A stretch of DNA of 7,891 nt, from assembly GCA_025458755.1 (NCBI GenBank), contig JALORT010000240.1, forward strand, positions 1 to 7,891, given 5' to 3'. The position numbers and the translations under genes are program-made. The notes beneath the pieces were generated by a model that saw nothing but the letters and a program-made list of their open reading frames with translations, was not told the origin of the DNA and did no database searches. The DNA is from Methylotetracoccus sp. (GTDB lineage Bacteria; Pseudomonadota; Gammaproteobacteria; Methylococcales; Methylococcaceae). Of this stretch, positions 1 through 7,507 are shown one piece after another (the first letter of the stretch is position 1; each line of letters opens with the position of its first letter).

Positions 1-537
1 CACAACGATCACCGCAGCCGGATAAAACATCGCCTTCTTGACCTTGCCCTTGATCGATTCCGATTTCTCCTTGTAATCGGCGATCTTGTGCAGCAGGGTT
101 TCCAGCACCCCCGCCTGCTCCCCGGCCTGGACCAGATTGCAGAAGAGATCGTCAAAGTGGTCGGGAAACTTCGCCAGCGATTCCTGCAGCGTACTCCCGC
201 CCTCGACATCGCTTTTGATCGCCATCAGCATCTGCTGCATGCTCGGATTCGCGTGCCCCCGCCCGACGATGTCGAAGGCCTGAACCAACGGCACCCCGGC
301 GGTCAGCATGGTCGCCAACTGGCGGCTGAACACCGCGATGTCCTTCGGCTTGATCGGCTTTTTGCGGCCACCGAATAGCGACGGCGCTTTTTTCTTGACC
401 TTAACAACCTTGATCCCCTGGCGGCGCAAATCTGCCCGCGCCAAGGCTTCACTGCGGGCGTAGGCCTCGCCTTTAGTGCGTCCACCGGTTCGGTCGATTC
501 CCTCCCAGACGAACAAAATTGCCGCGTCTTTTGCCAT
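1..537 (-). CDS. pilC: Type IV pilus inner-membrane platform protein PilC, N-terminal part (runs off the left edge)
   Basis: This is the first 179 codons of the GspF/PilC family platform protein. In the cell it sits in the inner membrane under the growing pilus and couples the PilB ATPase to pilin assembly. The visible part has a variable N-terminal region (about residues 1-60, ending in a basic Lys/Arg-rich stretch). The start of the first T2SSF domain follows, with the typical run PKDIAVFSRQLATMLTAGVP at residues 64-83 and AGEQAGVLETLL at 138-149. The first membrane segment begins near residue 169 (MFYPAAVIVV) and is cut by the window edge. Family members are about 400 residues, so more than half lies outside. 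The start is the ATG at 535-537. An AAGGA ribosome site (546-550 on the opposite strand) lies eight bases upstream, inside the end of pilB. The gap to the pilB stop is only four bases, so the two genes are almost certainly co-transcribed and probably translationally coupled. Identification is by recognised family motifs. Confidence 0.93.
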   Translation of the reverse strand, partial: MAKDAAILFVWEGIDRTGGRTKGEAYARSEALARADLRRQGIKVVKVKKKAPSLFGGRKKPIKPKDIAVFSRQLATMLTAGVPLVQAFDIVGRGHANPSMQQMLMAIKSDVEGGSTLQESLAKFPDHFDDLFCNLVQAGEQAGVLETLLHKIADYKEKSESIKGKVKKAMFYPAAVIVV

Positions 538-541
538 GAGC

Positions 542-2257
542 TCAGTCCTTGGTGACTCGTTCGATTTCTTCCAGGCTGGTGAGGCCCGCTTTGACCTTTT
601 TCAGTCCAGACTCGCGCAGGTTGCAGATGCCTTCACGTTCCGCTTGTCGGGTCAGTTGGATCGCATCGCCGCCGGCCAGGATAATGCGGTTGATTTCCGC
701 GGAGATCGGCATCACCTGAAACAGGCCGACCCGTCCTTTGTACCCCTTCACGCAACGGTCACAGCCGACCGGGCGATAGAGCGGGAATCCGTCCAGATCC
801 TGCTGCTTGAATCCGGCGTTCAACAGGACCGGTGGAGGCAATGTGTCCTCTTTCTTGCAGTATTCACAGAGTCGTCGAGCGAGTCGCTGCGCCAGGATCA
901 GCAGCACCGAGGAAGCGATGTTGAACGATGGAATCCCCATTTGCATCAGACGGTTCAAAGTCTGGGGGGCGTCATTGGTGTGGAGGGTTGACAGCACCAA
1001 GTGGCCTGTTTGGGCCGCCTTGACCGCGATTTCGGCCGTCTCCAGATCTCGGACCTCACCGACCATGATGATGTCGGGATCCTGCCGGAGAAATGCGCGC
1101 AGGGCCTCGGCGAATGTCAACCCGGTCTTGACGTTGACGTTGACTTGATTGATGCCCGCGACCGTGATCTCCACCGGGTCCTCGGCGGTCGAGATGTTGC
1201 ATTCGGTTTGGTTCAGAATGTTCAGCGCCGTGTACAGCGTCACCGTCTTGCCGCTCCCGGTCGGGCCGGTGACGAGGATCATGCCATAAGGCTTGTTGAT
1301 GGCTTCCAGGAAATGCTGCTGCTGATCCGGCTCGAACCCCAATTTTTCAACGCCGATTTGGGCGGTCGCCGGGTCCAGAATACGGAGCACAACCTTTTCC
1401 CCGAACAGCGTCGGGCAAGTGTTCACACGAAAATCGATCGCATGATTCCGGGATACGGCCATTTTGATCCGTCCGTCCTGCGGCACCCGGCGTTCGGCGA
1501 TATCCATTCGGGACATGACCTTTAAGCGCGCGCAAATCCGCCCGGCCAGGGTCGCCGGTGGGTTGGCGACCTCATGGAGCAGTCCGTCGTGGCGAAAACG
1601 GATTCGAAAATCCTTTTCGTAAGGTTCGAAGTGGATGTCCGAAGCGCCTTTGCGGATCGCATCGACCAAAATTTTGTTGACAAAACGGACGATGGGAGCA
1701 TCTTCAGCCTCGCTCGGTTCGACCTCGCCTCTCGCACCCTCCTCTCCGCCGCTGATCTTGATCTGATCCAGATCGACGGTGTCGATCAAATCCTTCATAG
1801 TGGTATCGGCGGCCTCCAGTGCCATTTCCACCAAACGGGAAAGCTTCTCTTCCTCGACGATCACACACTCGGTCGAAAGCCGAGTTTGGAATTTGATTTC
1901 ATCGAGACCCTGGAAGTTGGTCGGATCCGAAAGCGCAACGAATAAGCGGCTTCCCCGTTTGAACAGCGGCAAGATCCGATGCTGGCGGATCAGACGTTCG
2001 CTGACCAGCTTGACCGGTGCCAGGTCGGGGATGTAGGCGTTCAGATCGAGCAGCGGCAGCCCGAATTCGGCCGAAACGGTCTCGGCGATCACCCGGCTGT
2101 CGAGAATCTGGCTGGAGACCAGGAGCGTGACCAGCGGAAGTTTCTTCTTTATGGCCTCATCGTAATAGCGCTGCGCGGCCGACTCGGTGATCAAACCATG
2201 CCGTGCCAGGCACTTGGCGAGGCCGCTGATGGCATTCGGTTGAGTCGCAGCGGTCAT
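542..2257 (-). CDS. pilB: Type IV pilus assembly (extension) ATPase PilB
   Basis: This 571-residue protein is a GspE/PilB-family hexameric cytoplasmic ATPase that powers pilus extension by acting on PilC. The N-terminal part (about 10-150) matches the MshEN/GspE N-terminal domain, which in some relatives binds cyclic di-GMP; binding here is not shown. The ATPase core follows: IRKGASDIHFEPYE at 201-214, Walker A GPTGSGKT at 331-338, Walker B region DPDIIMVGEVRD at 393-404, and the His box around GHLVLSTLHTND at 418-429. Two Cys pairs (C464/C467 and C499/C502) form the zinc tetracysteine motif that marks PilB/GspE and separates them from the retraction ATPases PilT/PilU. Length is normal for the family (about 565-575). 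The ATG at 2255-2257 is chosen because the protein then begins like known PilB proteins; no clear ribosome site precedes it. pilC follows after four bases. No pilA or other pilus gene lies on the upstream side, where valS is found instead. Confidence 0.96.
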   Translation of the reverse strand: MTAATQPNAISGLAKCLARHGLITESAAQRYYDEAIKKKLPLVTLLVSSQILDSRVIAETVSAEFGLPLLDLNAYIPDLAPVKLVSERLIRQHRILPLFKRGSRLFVALSDPTNFQGLDEIKFQTRLSTECVIVEEEKLSRLVEMALEAADTTMKDLIDTVDLDQIKISGGEEGARGEVEPSEAEDAPIVRFVNKILVDAIRKGASDIHFEPYEKDFRIRFRHDGLLHEVANPPATLAGRICARLKVMSRMDIAERRVPQDGRIKMAVSRNHAIDFRVNTCPTLFGEKVVLRILDPATAQIGVEKLGFEPDQQQHFLEAINKPYGMILVTGPTGSGKTVTLYTALNILNQTECNISTAEDPVEITVAGINQVNVNVKTGLTFAEALRAFLRQDPDIIMVGEVRDLETAEIAVKAAQTGHLVLSTLHTNDAPQTLNRLMQMGIPSFNIASSVLLILAQRLARRLCEYCKKEDTLPPPVLLNAGFKQQDLDGFPLYRPVGCDRCVKGYKGRVGLFQVMPISAEINRIILAGGDAIQLTRQAEREGICNLRESGLKKVKAGLTSLEEIERVTKD

Positions 2258-2294
2258 ATCGGCGGTGGGGTAAACGTCGCGCGGGTCGGGCGGT

Positions 2295-2326
2295 GAACTT
2301 GGTCCAGGTTAAGCTTAGCCAAGCTC
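2295..2326. repeat. Palindromic element upstream of pilB
   Basis: Two overlapping dyad symmetries are visible. The inner one, GGTTAAGCTTAGCC at 2307-2320, is a 14-base palindrome with one mismatched base pair. The outer one pairs GAACTTGG (2295-2302) with CCAAGCTC (2319-2326), seven of eight positions. It lies about 40-70 bases upstream of the pilB start, where an operator could sit, and no run of T follows on either strand, so it does not look like a terminator. Function is unknown; the symmetry could be chance. Confidence 0.3.
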
Positions 2327-2433
2327 CGGGCTTTCTCCAAACGGCACAGCGGGTGCACGCCGGCTGCGAAACTCCCCCCGAACCGACACGCCCGCGGAGC
2401 AGCGGAGCCCCACGGCCCATCGCGAGCGTTGAA

Positions 2434-2449
2434 AGCAAAACGGATACCC
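2434..2449 (-). promoter_or_regulatory. Weak sigma-54-like promoter candidate for pilBC
   Basis: Read on the minus strand, the sequence GGGTATCCGTTTTGCT has the GG and GC dinucleotides ten bases apart that sigma-54 (RpoN) promoters require, and a full TTGCT at the -12 element. The -24 element is poor (GGGTAT against TGGCAC). It would give an untranslated leader of roughly 165 bases before pilB. Some pilin genes in gammaproteobacteria use RpoN, but pilB normally does not, and the site overlaps an inverted repeat that may be the valS terminator. Treat it as a guess. Confidence 0.15.
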
Positions 2450-2481
2450 TCCCCATCCCCCGCGCGCAGTGGCCGTTTGGC
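2435..2481 (-). terminator. Inverted repeat just past valS, possible terminator
   Basis: Read on the minus strand, GCCAAACGG (2473-2481) pairs with CCGTTTTGC (2435-2443), eight of nine positions, around a 29-base G-rich loop. The first arm begins eight bases after the valS stop codon, and the second arm ends in T-rich sequence (TTTTGCTTT). Position fits an intrinsic terminator, but the loop is long and the U tract is interrupted, so termination would be weak at best. Confidence 0.3.
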
Positions 2482-2489
2482 ATTGACCT

Positions 2490-4475
2490 CTACAAGGACC
2501 GGATCCGTGCAGTCTGACCTTCCAGTTCATGGAGGCTGGCGCGCATCTCGCGCAGCCGCCGTTGCTCCTTTTCGACGACCTGCGGCGGCGCCTTCGCCAG
2601 AAATGCGGGGTCGGCGAGCTTGCCTTCGAGTCGCGGCATTTCTTTGGTCAGCCGCGCCATCTCCTTGCCCAGCCGGGCCAACTCCGCATCCTTGTCGATC
2701 AGATCCCGGAGCGGCACCAAAACCTTCAACTCGCCGACCAGGGTCATCGCCGCTTCCGGCGCCGGCACCTCGGCAGCAATCCAGTCGATTCGGTCCAGAC
2801 GTGCGAGCTTGGCGATTTTCGTAGCATACGTCTCCACCCGCTGCCGGTCCGCAGCCGAGCCGCCTTGCAGAACCACCGGCAGCGGCTTGCTCGGCGGAAT
2901 GTTCATTTCGCCACGGATACGCCGCACGCCCATGATGACTTCCATCAGCCAACCCAATTCTGCTTCGGCGTACGGGTCCAGGGCGTTCCGGTCGAACTCG
3001 GGATACGCTTGCAGCATCACGGTGGCGCCGGTCTTGCCGGCCAGCGGAGCGACCCGTTGCCAGATTTCCTCGGTGATGAACGGCATCAGCGGATGAAGGA
3101 GGCGGAGCAGCGTCTCCAGCACCTGCACCAGCGTTTGGCGGGTGCCAACTTGCCGCGCGAGGTCGGCATCCTGCAATTCGATCTTCGACAGCTCCAGATA
3201 CCAGTCGCAGTATTCGCTCCAGACGAAGTCATAGAGGCTTTGCGACGCGAGGTCGAAGCGGTACTGGGCGAAGGATTCGGCGACCGTTTGCGTCACGCGC
3301 TGCAGCCGGCTGTTGATCCAGCGATCGGCGATGCTGGAATCAACACGGGGTGAGGCCAGTCCGGTATCCTGTCCCTCCGTGTTCATCAGCACGTAGCGTG
3401 CGGCGTTCCACAATTTGTTACAAAAATTGCGATAGCCCTCGACTCGTTTCAGATCGAAGCGGATGTCGCGGCCGGTCGACGCCAATGACGCAAATGTGAA
3501 ACGCAAGGCATCGGTCCCGAAAGAAGGGATGCCCTCGGGGTAGTCCTTTCGGGTTTGCTTCTCGATGCGTTCGGCCATCTTGGGCTGCATCAACCCTTGC
3601 GTTCGCTTTCGGACCAGAGCATCGACCCCGATGCCGTCGATCAGGTCGATCGGATCCAAGACATTTCCTTTAGATTTCGACATCTTCTGCCCTTCGGCGT
3701 CGCGGACCAGACCGTGGATGTAGACTTCGTGAAAAGGGACGTCCTCCATGAACGCCAGCCCCATCATGATCATCCGCGCTACCCAGAAGAAAATGATGTC
3801 GAAGCCGGTGACCAGCACCGAGCCCGGATAGAACGTGCCGAGTTCCGGCGTCTTGTCCGGCCAGCCCAGAGTCGAGAACGGCCACAGGGCCGACGAGAAC
3901 CATGTGTCAAGGACGTCTTCGTCCTGCCGCAGTTCGATCCCGGGCTGCAAACCGTGTTCCGCGCGGACTTCCTCTTCGGAGCGGCCGACATAGACCATGC
4001 CGGCCGCGTCGTACCAGGCCGGAATCCGATGCCCCCACCAGATTTGGCGGGAAATGCACCAGTCCACGATGTTGTTCATCCACTGGAAGTAGGTGTTCTT
4101 CCAGTTATCGGGAATGAACCGGATGCGGCCGTCTTCGACCGCGCGAATCGCCGGCTCGGCCAGCGGCTTCGCCTTGACGAACCACTGATCAGTCAACATC
4201 GGTTCGATCACGACACCCGTCCGGTCCCCGCGCGGAACCATCAGCTTATGCTCGGCAATCTGCTCCAGCAGATCGAGTTCGCGCAGATCATGGATGATCA
4301 GATCCCGAGCTTCGTAACGGTCTACCCCGTGGTAGCGTTCGGGAATCTCAGGCAGCGGCAGGATCGCGGCGCTCAGGTCCAGAACGTTGATCATCGGCAG
4401 CCCGTGACGGATGCCGATCGCATAGTCGTTGAAATCGTGCGCGGGCGTGATTTTCACGCAACCGGAACCGAACAA
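2490..4475 (-). CDS. valS: C-terminal fragment of valyl-tRNA synthetase
   Basis: This is the downstream open frame of the broken valS; genuine sequence starts at the Phe codon at 4470-4472. The TTG at 4473-4475 is only a formal start, with no ribosome site. Counting from that TTG, the features are: editing motif [14 protein letters not shown] at 5-18, [17 protein letters not shown] at 139-155, [14 protein letters not shown] at 185-198 and KMSKS at 264-268 (coded at 3672-3686). Then come GTDALRF at 320-326, an anticodon-binding helical domain from about 380 to 530, and a charged coiled-coil arm from about 590 to 655 that contacts tRNA in class Ia ValS. It ends at the TAG at 2490-2492. The frame shows full conservation and no stops, arguing against long-term decay. 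Confidence 0.85.
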   Translation of the reverse strand: MFGSGCVKITPAHDFNDYAIGIRHGLPMINVLDLSAAILPLPEIPERYHGVDRYEARDLIIHDLRELDLLEQIAEHKLMVPRGDRTGVVIEPMLTDQWFVKAKPLAEPAIRAVEDGRIRFIPDNWKNTYFQWMNNIVDWCISRQIWWGHRIPAWYDAAGMVYVGRSEEEVRAEHGLQPGIELRQDEDVLDTWFSSALWPFSTLGWPDKTPELGTFYPGSVLVTGFDIIFFWVARMIMMGLAFMEDVPFHEVYIHGLVRDAEGQKMSKSKGNVLDPIDLIDGIGVDALVRKRTQGLMQPKMAERIEKQTRKDYPEGIPSFGTDALRFTFASLASTGRDIRFDLKRVEGYRNFCNKLWNAARYVLMNTEGQDTGLASPRVDSSIADRWINSRLQRVTQTVAESFAQYRFDLASQSLYDFVWSEYCDWYLELSKIELQDADLARQVGTRQTLVQVLETLLRLLHPLMPFITEEIWQRVAPLAGKTGATVMLQAYPEFDRNALDPYAEAELGWLMEVIMGVRRIRGEMNIPPSKPLPVVLQGGSAADRQRVETYATKIAKLARLDRIDWIAAEVPAPEAAMTLVGELKVLVPLRDLIDKDAELARLGKEMARLTKEMPRLEGKLADPAFLAKAPPQVVEKEQRRLREMRASLHELEGQTARIRSL

Positions 4476-5232
4476 TGATCGGGATCTGTCGCTGCGTCAG
4501 CGGCAGACTGACGGTCCGTCCGATCAGGTGACGGTAGCGTTCATCATCCGGGTGCACGGCGACCGCCGTGTCGCCCAGCATCGTTTCCGGTCGTGTCGTC
4601 GCGACGACCAGAAAGTCTTCGCTGTCTGCGACCGGGTACCTCAGGTGCCAAAGGTGCCCCGATTCCTCCTGAGAAACCACCTCCAGATCGGAAACAGCGG
4701 TGTGCAAGACGGGATCCCAGTTGACCAAGCGCTGGCCGCGGTAGATGAGTCCCTGCCGATAGAGTCGCACGAAGACTTCCCGGACCGCCTTCGACAGCCC
4801 ATCGTCCATCGTGAAACGTTCCCGCGACCAGTCCAGCGATGCCCCCATCCGCCGGAGCTGCTGGGTGATGGTGCCGCCCGATTGCAGCTTCCATTCCCAA
4901 ACTTTTCCGACAAAGGCGTCGCGGCCGAGATCATGGCGCGACTGATGGTCGGCGGCTAGCTGGCGTTCGACGACCATTTGGGTGGCGATCCCGGCGTGAT
5001 CGGTACCGGCCTGCCACAAGGTCTTGCAGCCTTTCATGCGGTGATATCGGATCAGTGCATCCATGATCGTGTCCTGAAAGGCGTGCCCCATGTGCAGGCT
5101 GCCGGTCACGTTGGGAGGCGGGATCATGATGCAGTACGGAGGGCCGCCGCCCTGAGGCGCAAAGTAGCCGTTTTGCTCCCAAAGCTGATACCAGGTCCGT
5201 TCGATGGAATGGGGTTCGTAGGTTTTTTCCAT
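4348..5232 (-). CDS. valS: N-terminal fragment of valyl-tRNA synthetase
   Basis: This is the upstream open frame of the broken valS, 294 residues, of which only the first 253 are genuine ValS; residues 254-294 are out-of-frame read-through to a chance stop. It carries the first half of the Rossmann catalytic domain with [15 protein letters not shown] at residues 38-52 (HMGH at 47-50) and TDHAGIATQ at 77-85. The start of the editing domain follows, with TTRPET at 212-217. The ATG at 5230-5232 gives the normal family N-terminus ([11 protein letters not shown]); no ribosome site is obvious. Three ATC codons stand directly before it, forming a small trinucleotide repeat. Alone it lacks KMSKS and the anticodon-binding domain and could not charge tRNA. 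Confidence 0.85.
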   Translation of the reverse strand: MEKTYEPHSIERTWYQLWEQNGYFAPQGGGPPYCIMIPPPNVTGSLHMGHAFQDTIMDALIRYHRMKGCKTLWQAGTDHAGIATQMVVERQLAADHQSRHDLGRDAFVGKVWEWKLQSGGTITQQLRRMGASLDWSRERFTMDDGLSKAVREVFVRLYRQGLIYRGQRLVNWDPVLHTAVSDLEVVSQEESGHLWHLRYPVADSEDFLVVATTRPETMLGDTAVAVHPDDERYRHLIGRTVSLPLTQRQIPIIVRFRLRENHARARFQRLCDRHPSRAADDQRSGPERRDPAAA

Positions 5233-5339
5233 GATGATGATGCCGAATGCTGGGGTTCGAAGTGCGGATCAGCGCCGCCGGACGGCGAATTGGGCTGTTT
5301 GGTCCGTAGTGGTCGGCGGCTGGTTAGTGCTTGACGTTT

Positions 5340-5369
5340 AAGTCACAAGACCGCAAATCCCGATGTCAA
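5340..5369 (-). promoter_or_regulatory. Candidate sigma-70 promoter for valS
   Basis: On the minus strand a perfect -35 hexamer TTGACA lies at 5364-5369. The hexamer 18 bases downstream is TGACTT (5340-5345), a poor -10 with only the first and last bases matching, though TGT just before it resembles an extended -10. The overlapping dyad TGAC-N6-GTCA (5332-5345) could be an operator. A start here would give a leader of about 100 bases. The -35 match and its place in an unusually long holC-valS gap are the only support. Confidence 0.25.
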
Positions 5370-5400
5370 CCGATCATCCGCGGCATCAATAGTCCGCCTA

Positions 5401-5432
5401 TCCTCCGCCTGCGAGGAGCCGCGGAAGGAGGA
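5401..5432. repeat. Bulged G+C-rich inverted repeat after holC
   Basis: TCCTCCGC at 5401-5408 can pair with GCGGAAGGAGGA at 5421-5432, with two to four bases bulged. It begins about 28 bases past the holC stop, where an RNA hairpin could shield the 3' end of the pepA-holC transcript. No T run follows on the minus strand, so it is not a standard intrinsic terminator. Confidence 0.3.
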
Positions 5433-5459
5433 ACAGACTTTCGCCGCGCGCCTTGCAAG

Positions 5460-5909
5460 CTAAAGGAGTTCCTCCTCGGCGGCGGTCAACTGGTGCGTCA
5501 CCGGGGTGAGAGCGCGCTCTTGATAGAACCGATAGCGACGCCGGGCGGCGGCACGCACCGTCTCATCGGCGTTGATGATTTCCACCACACGGGCGAACCG
5601 GCCGAAGGCCTCGGGAATCGGATCGGCCAGATGAATGAGGAGTTCGTGCAGAAAAACCGGTGGCGGGTCGTGTCCCAGCAGAACGGGTAGATCGGGATCA
5701 TCCACGCCGGGCCAGCGCGCATGCGGGATGAAGCTGTTCTGCCGGAAAGTCCATAGCAGATCGTCCAGCAGCGCATCGTCCCTTGACGAAGCCGTCTGAA
5801 TGTACAGGCGGTGTCCGAGGCGATAGGCCTTTTCTGCGAGCCGACAGGCGATCAGGTGGCGTTGTCTGACCTCCGTCCCTGGCACCACGTAGAAATCGAT
5901 CCGGGTCAT
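5460..5909 (-). CDS. holC: DNA polymerase III chi subunit HolC
   Basis: This 149-residue protein is the chi subunit of the replicative polymerase. Together with psi (HolD) it links the clamp loader to single-strand binding protein at the fork. The family pattern is plain: IDFYVV at residues 4-9, the helix [16 protein letters not shown] at 22-37, LDDLLWTFR at 48-56, SFIPH at 59-63 and [10 protein letters not shown] near 107-116. A basic segment ARRRYRFYQ follows at 122-130. Length is close to E. coli chi (147). The ATG at 5907-5909 overlaps the pepA TGA in an ATGA arrangement, which indicates co-transcription and translational coupling with pepA, as in many gammaproteobacteria. An AGGTG just before the ATG is a weak ribosome site, consistent with coupling. 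It ends in an acidic tail (AEEELL) at the TAG 5460-5462. Confidence 0.93.
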   Translation of the reverse strand: MTRIDFYVVPGTEVRQRHLIACRLAEKAYRLGHRLYIQTASSRDDALLDDLLWTFRQNSFIPHARWPGVDDPDLPVLLGHDPPPVFLHELLIHLADPIPEAFGRFARVVEIINADETVRAAARRRYRFYQERALTPVTHQLTAAEEELL

Positions 5910-7408
5910 TGCACCTGATCGATCAGATATTGCATCAGCAGCGGGACAGGCCGGCCGGTCGCACCCTTATCCTGGCCGGTTTTCCAGGCGGGTCCGGCGA
6001 TGTCGATGTGGGCCCAGGAAAATTCCTTCGCGAAACGGGACAAAAAGCAGCCCGCGGTGATCGCGCCCCCGTCCGGACCGCCGATATTGGCGAGATCGGC
6101 AAAGTTGGACTTCAACTGCTCCTGGTAGTCGTCCCAGATCGGCAACTGCCAGAGGCGATCCCAGGACGCATGTCCCGCTTTGATCAGTGCTTCACACAGC
6201 GCATCCTGATTGCCCATCAACCCGCTCGGATGCCGTCCCAGAGCGACGACACAGGCACCGGTCAGCGTCGCCAGGTCGATGACCACGGCCGGCTCGTAGC
6301 GTTTTGCATAGGTCAGAGCGTCACACAGTAGCAGCCGGCCCTCGGCGTCGGTGTTGAGAATCTCGATACTGATCCCCGCCATGCTGTGGACGATGTCGCC
6401 CGGCTTGTTGGCATTGCCGTCGGGAAGATTCTCCGAAGCCGGGACGAGGCCGATCACGTTCAGCGGCAGCGCAAGCTTTGCCACGGCCGCCAGAACGCCA
6501 AACACTGCGGCACCACCGCACATGTCGTATTTCATTTCGTCCATATTGGCCGCCGCCTTGATCGAAATGCCGCCGGCATCAAAAGTGAGCCCTTTGCCGA
6601 CCAACACGATGGGTTTCGCTTTGGCGGGCGCGCCGTGATATTCAAGAATGATGAACCGGGCCGGTTGCCGGCTTCCCTTCGAAACCGAAAGAAAGGCGCC
6701 CATGCCGAGTTGTTCCAACTGCGCTTCGTCCAGACTATCGACCTTCAGCTTCGGGTGCAGCTTGTGGAGTCGCTCCGCTTCCTCTGCCAAGTAGATGGGG
6801 GTACAGATGTTGCCGGGCAGATTAGCCAGGTCCCGCGTCAGCGTCATGCCGTAAGCAATGGCCTCGCCCTCCCGGAGCCCGGTTTCGGCCTGCTCTTTCT
6901 GCGGTTTATGGACCGGAAATGAAACGTTCGAAAGCCGCAGAGGTTTCTCCTCGGGGTCCGTCTTCAACCGGGTAAAGCGGTAAACGGCGCTCTCGAAAAG
7001 CTCCACGGTTTGGCGCAGATGCCAGCGGATGTCGTCTTCCCTGCCGCTGATACTCGCTTCGTGCAGACACGAGGCCGCTTGCCTGACATTCGATTCCCGC
7101 AACGCCTTCGCCGCTGCGGCGACCGCTTTGCGGTATTTTGCGACGTCCAGTTCATCCTTTTTGCCCAGCCCCACCAGCAGTATGCGGTCGCAGCGGCAGC
7201 CCTCGAATCCCCCGAGCGCGTTGATCATCAGGATTTCGCCCGGCTTTCCCTCGAAGTGATCGCGTTTTGCCGTTTTCGCCAGGCCGCCGTCCAGGACCTC
7301 GTTCACGGCAGCCGTCGCCGGTGGAAATTTGCGATCCAGGTAGGAGCCCAAGACCAAGCAGTCAGTCGCGACGCGCTCGGGCGCATCCAATTTCAAATGG
7401 TAGTCCAT
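5906..7408 (-). CDS. pepA: Leucyl (cytosol) aminopeptidase PepA, family M17
   Basis: PepA removes N-terminal residues from peptides using two divalent metals (Mn or Zn) and works as a cytoplasmic hexamer. In E. coli it also binds DNA, as an accessory factor in Xer recombination of plasmids and as a regulator of carAB. From the ATG at 7406-7408 the protein has 500 residues, as expected (503 in E. coli). Metal and catalytic residues are in place by pattern. [10 protein letters not shown] gives K272 and D277, ISIK gives K284, MKYD gives D295, and the M17 signature NTDAEGRL gives D354, E356 and R358. The N-terminal third is the variable DNA-binding-type domain. An in-frame TTG at 7436-7438 would add ten residues, but the ATG gives a family-like N-terminus ([11 protein letters not shown]). 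Its stop overlaps the holC start. Divergent lptF upstream is the conserved arrangement. DNA-binding roles in this organism are inferred only. Confidence 0.96.
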   Translation of the reverse strand: MDYHLKLDAPERVATDCLVLGSYLDRKFPPATAAVNEVLDGGLAKTAKRDHFEGKPGEILMINALGGFEGCRCDRILLVGLGKKDELDVAKYRKAVAAAAKALRESNVRQAASCLHEASISGREDDIRWHLRQTVELFESAVYRFTRLKTDPEEKPLRLSNVSFPVHKPQKEQAETGLREGEAIAYGMTLTRDLANLPGNICTPIYLAEEAERLHKLHPKLKVDSLDEAQLEQLGMGAFLSVSKGSRQPARFIILEYHGAPAKAKPIVLVGKGLTFDAGGISIKAAANMDEMKYDMCGGAAVFGVLAAVAKLALPLNVIGLVPASENLPDGNANKPGDIVHSMAGISIEILNTDAEGRLLLCDALTYAKRYEPAVVIDLATLTGACVVALGRHPSGLMGNQDALCEALIKAGHASWDRLWQLPIWDDYQEQLKSNFADLANIGGPDGGAITAGCFLSRFAKEFSWAHIDIAGPAWKTGQDKGATGRPVPLLMQYLIDQVQ

Positions 7409-7507
7409 GATAAAATCCGGGGTAATGATCGAATCCAACCGGCAGCTGCCGCCCGCGCCGTGCGGAATCGCGGCCGCGCCGGGCAGGCCAAGCTGGTAAA
7501 GCTTATT
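7409..7507. other. Divergent spacer between pepA and lptF
   Basis: These 99 bases separate two genes transcribed away from each other, so they should carry at least one promoter for each side, or the promoters overlap the coding starts. The middle is very G+C-rich (about 7440-7490) and I see no convincing sigma-70 pair in either direction. One weak pair on the minus strand (TTGGAT and TTTTAT, 17 bases apart) runs into the pepA ATG and would leave no leader. Confidence 0.5.

Larger units (their letters stand above)
2258..2489. other. Spacer between valS and pilB
   Basis: This 232-base gap holds no convincing gene; the open frames crossing it continue into pilB or valS in the wrong frame. It should contain the end of the valS transcript and the promoter of pilBC if the latter is transcribed separately. 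It contains an inverted repeat just past the valS stop, a purine-rich G-run stretch on the minus strand (about 2449-2466), a site resembling a sigma-54 promoter, and a palindromic element near 2295-2326. None of these is strong enough to be certain. Confidence 0.6.
2490..5232 (-). pseudogene. valS: Valyl-tRNA synthetase gene interrupted by a frameshift (about 23 bases missing at 4473)
   Basis: ValS charges tRNA-Val with valine in the cytoplasm and hydrolyses wrongly attached threonine; it is normally essential. All family landmarks are here but split over two frames: the HMGH catalytic signature, the TTRPET and [10 protein letters not shown] editing motifs, the KMSKS loop, the anticodon-binding helices and the C-terminal coiled-coil arm. 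The upstream frame is right up to residue 253 (IPII, ending at 4474). One base is left over at 4473, and the correct sequence resumes at [13 protein letters not shown] (4472 downward) in another frame. In E. coli ValS, eight residues (GDEHADME) fill this spot. So the simplest reading is a loss of 23 bases: eight codons less one base. Restored, the protein would be about 921 residues, normal for the family. The long downstream frame has no other damage. The lesion is therefore recent or an assembly artefact rather than an old pseudogene. Identity is certain; whether the break is real is not. Confidence 0.85.
5233..5459. other. Spacer between holC and valS
   Basis: No gene is supported in this 227-base gap. 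In E. coli and many relatives valS follows holC with little or no gap, so the spacing suggests valS has its own promoter here. The stretch holds a G+C-rich bulged inverted repeat close to the holC end, a perfect TTGACA on the minus strand, and a TGAC-N6-GTCA dyad at 5332-5345. It also holds a 5-base-pair hairpin (CGCCG/CGGCG, 5273-5287) in what would be the valS leader. Confidence 0.6.

Noticed and set aside
2449..2466. G-quadruplex on the minus strand
   Set aside because: Only three runs of three or more G are close together; a fourth run at a suitable distance is absent.
3555..4478. 307-residue plus-strand open frame opposite valS
   Set aside because: It is antisense to well-conserved ValS codons in high-G+C DNA, and its product shows no recognisable domain. 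The same applies to the 274-residue frame at 2529-3353.
4460..4480. Programmed ribosomal frameshift joining the two valS frames
   Set aside because: No slippery heptamer, rare codon pair, nearby stop or stimulatory structure is evident at the junction; valS is not known to use frameshifting, and a shift would still leave eight conserved-region residues missing.
5251..5262. tRNA T-loop-like GGTTCGAA
   Set aside because: The flanking bases do not form a T-stem, and no anticodon arm or acceptor stem can be drawn around it.
5425..5432. Perfect ribosome-site-like AAGGAGGA on the plus strand
   Set aside because: No start codon follows at a useful distance, and the sequence is better explained as one arm of the inverted repeat past holC.
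7409..7438. TTG start extending PepA by ten residues
   Set aside because: The ATG at 7408 gives the normal family N-terminus and length; the TTG has no better ribosome site.
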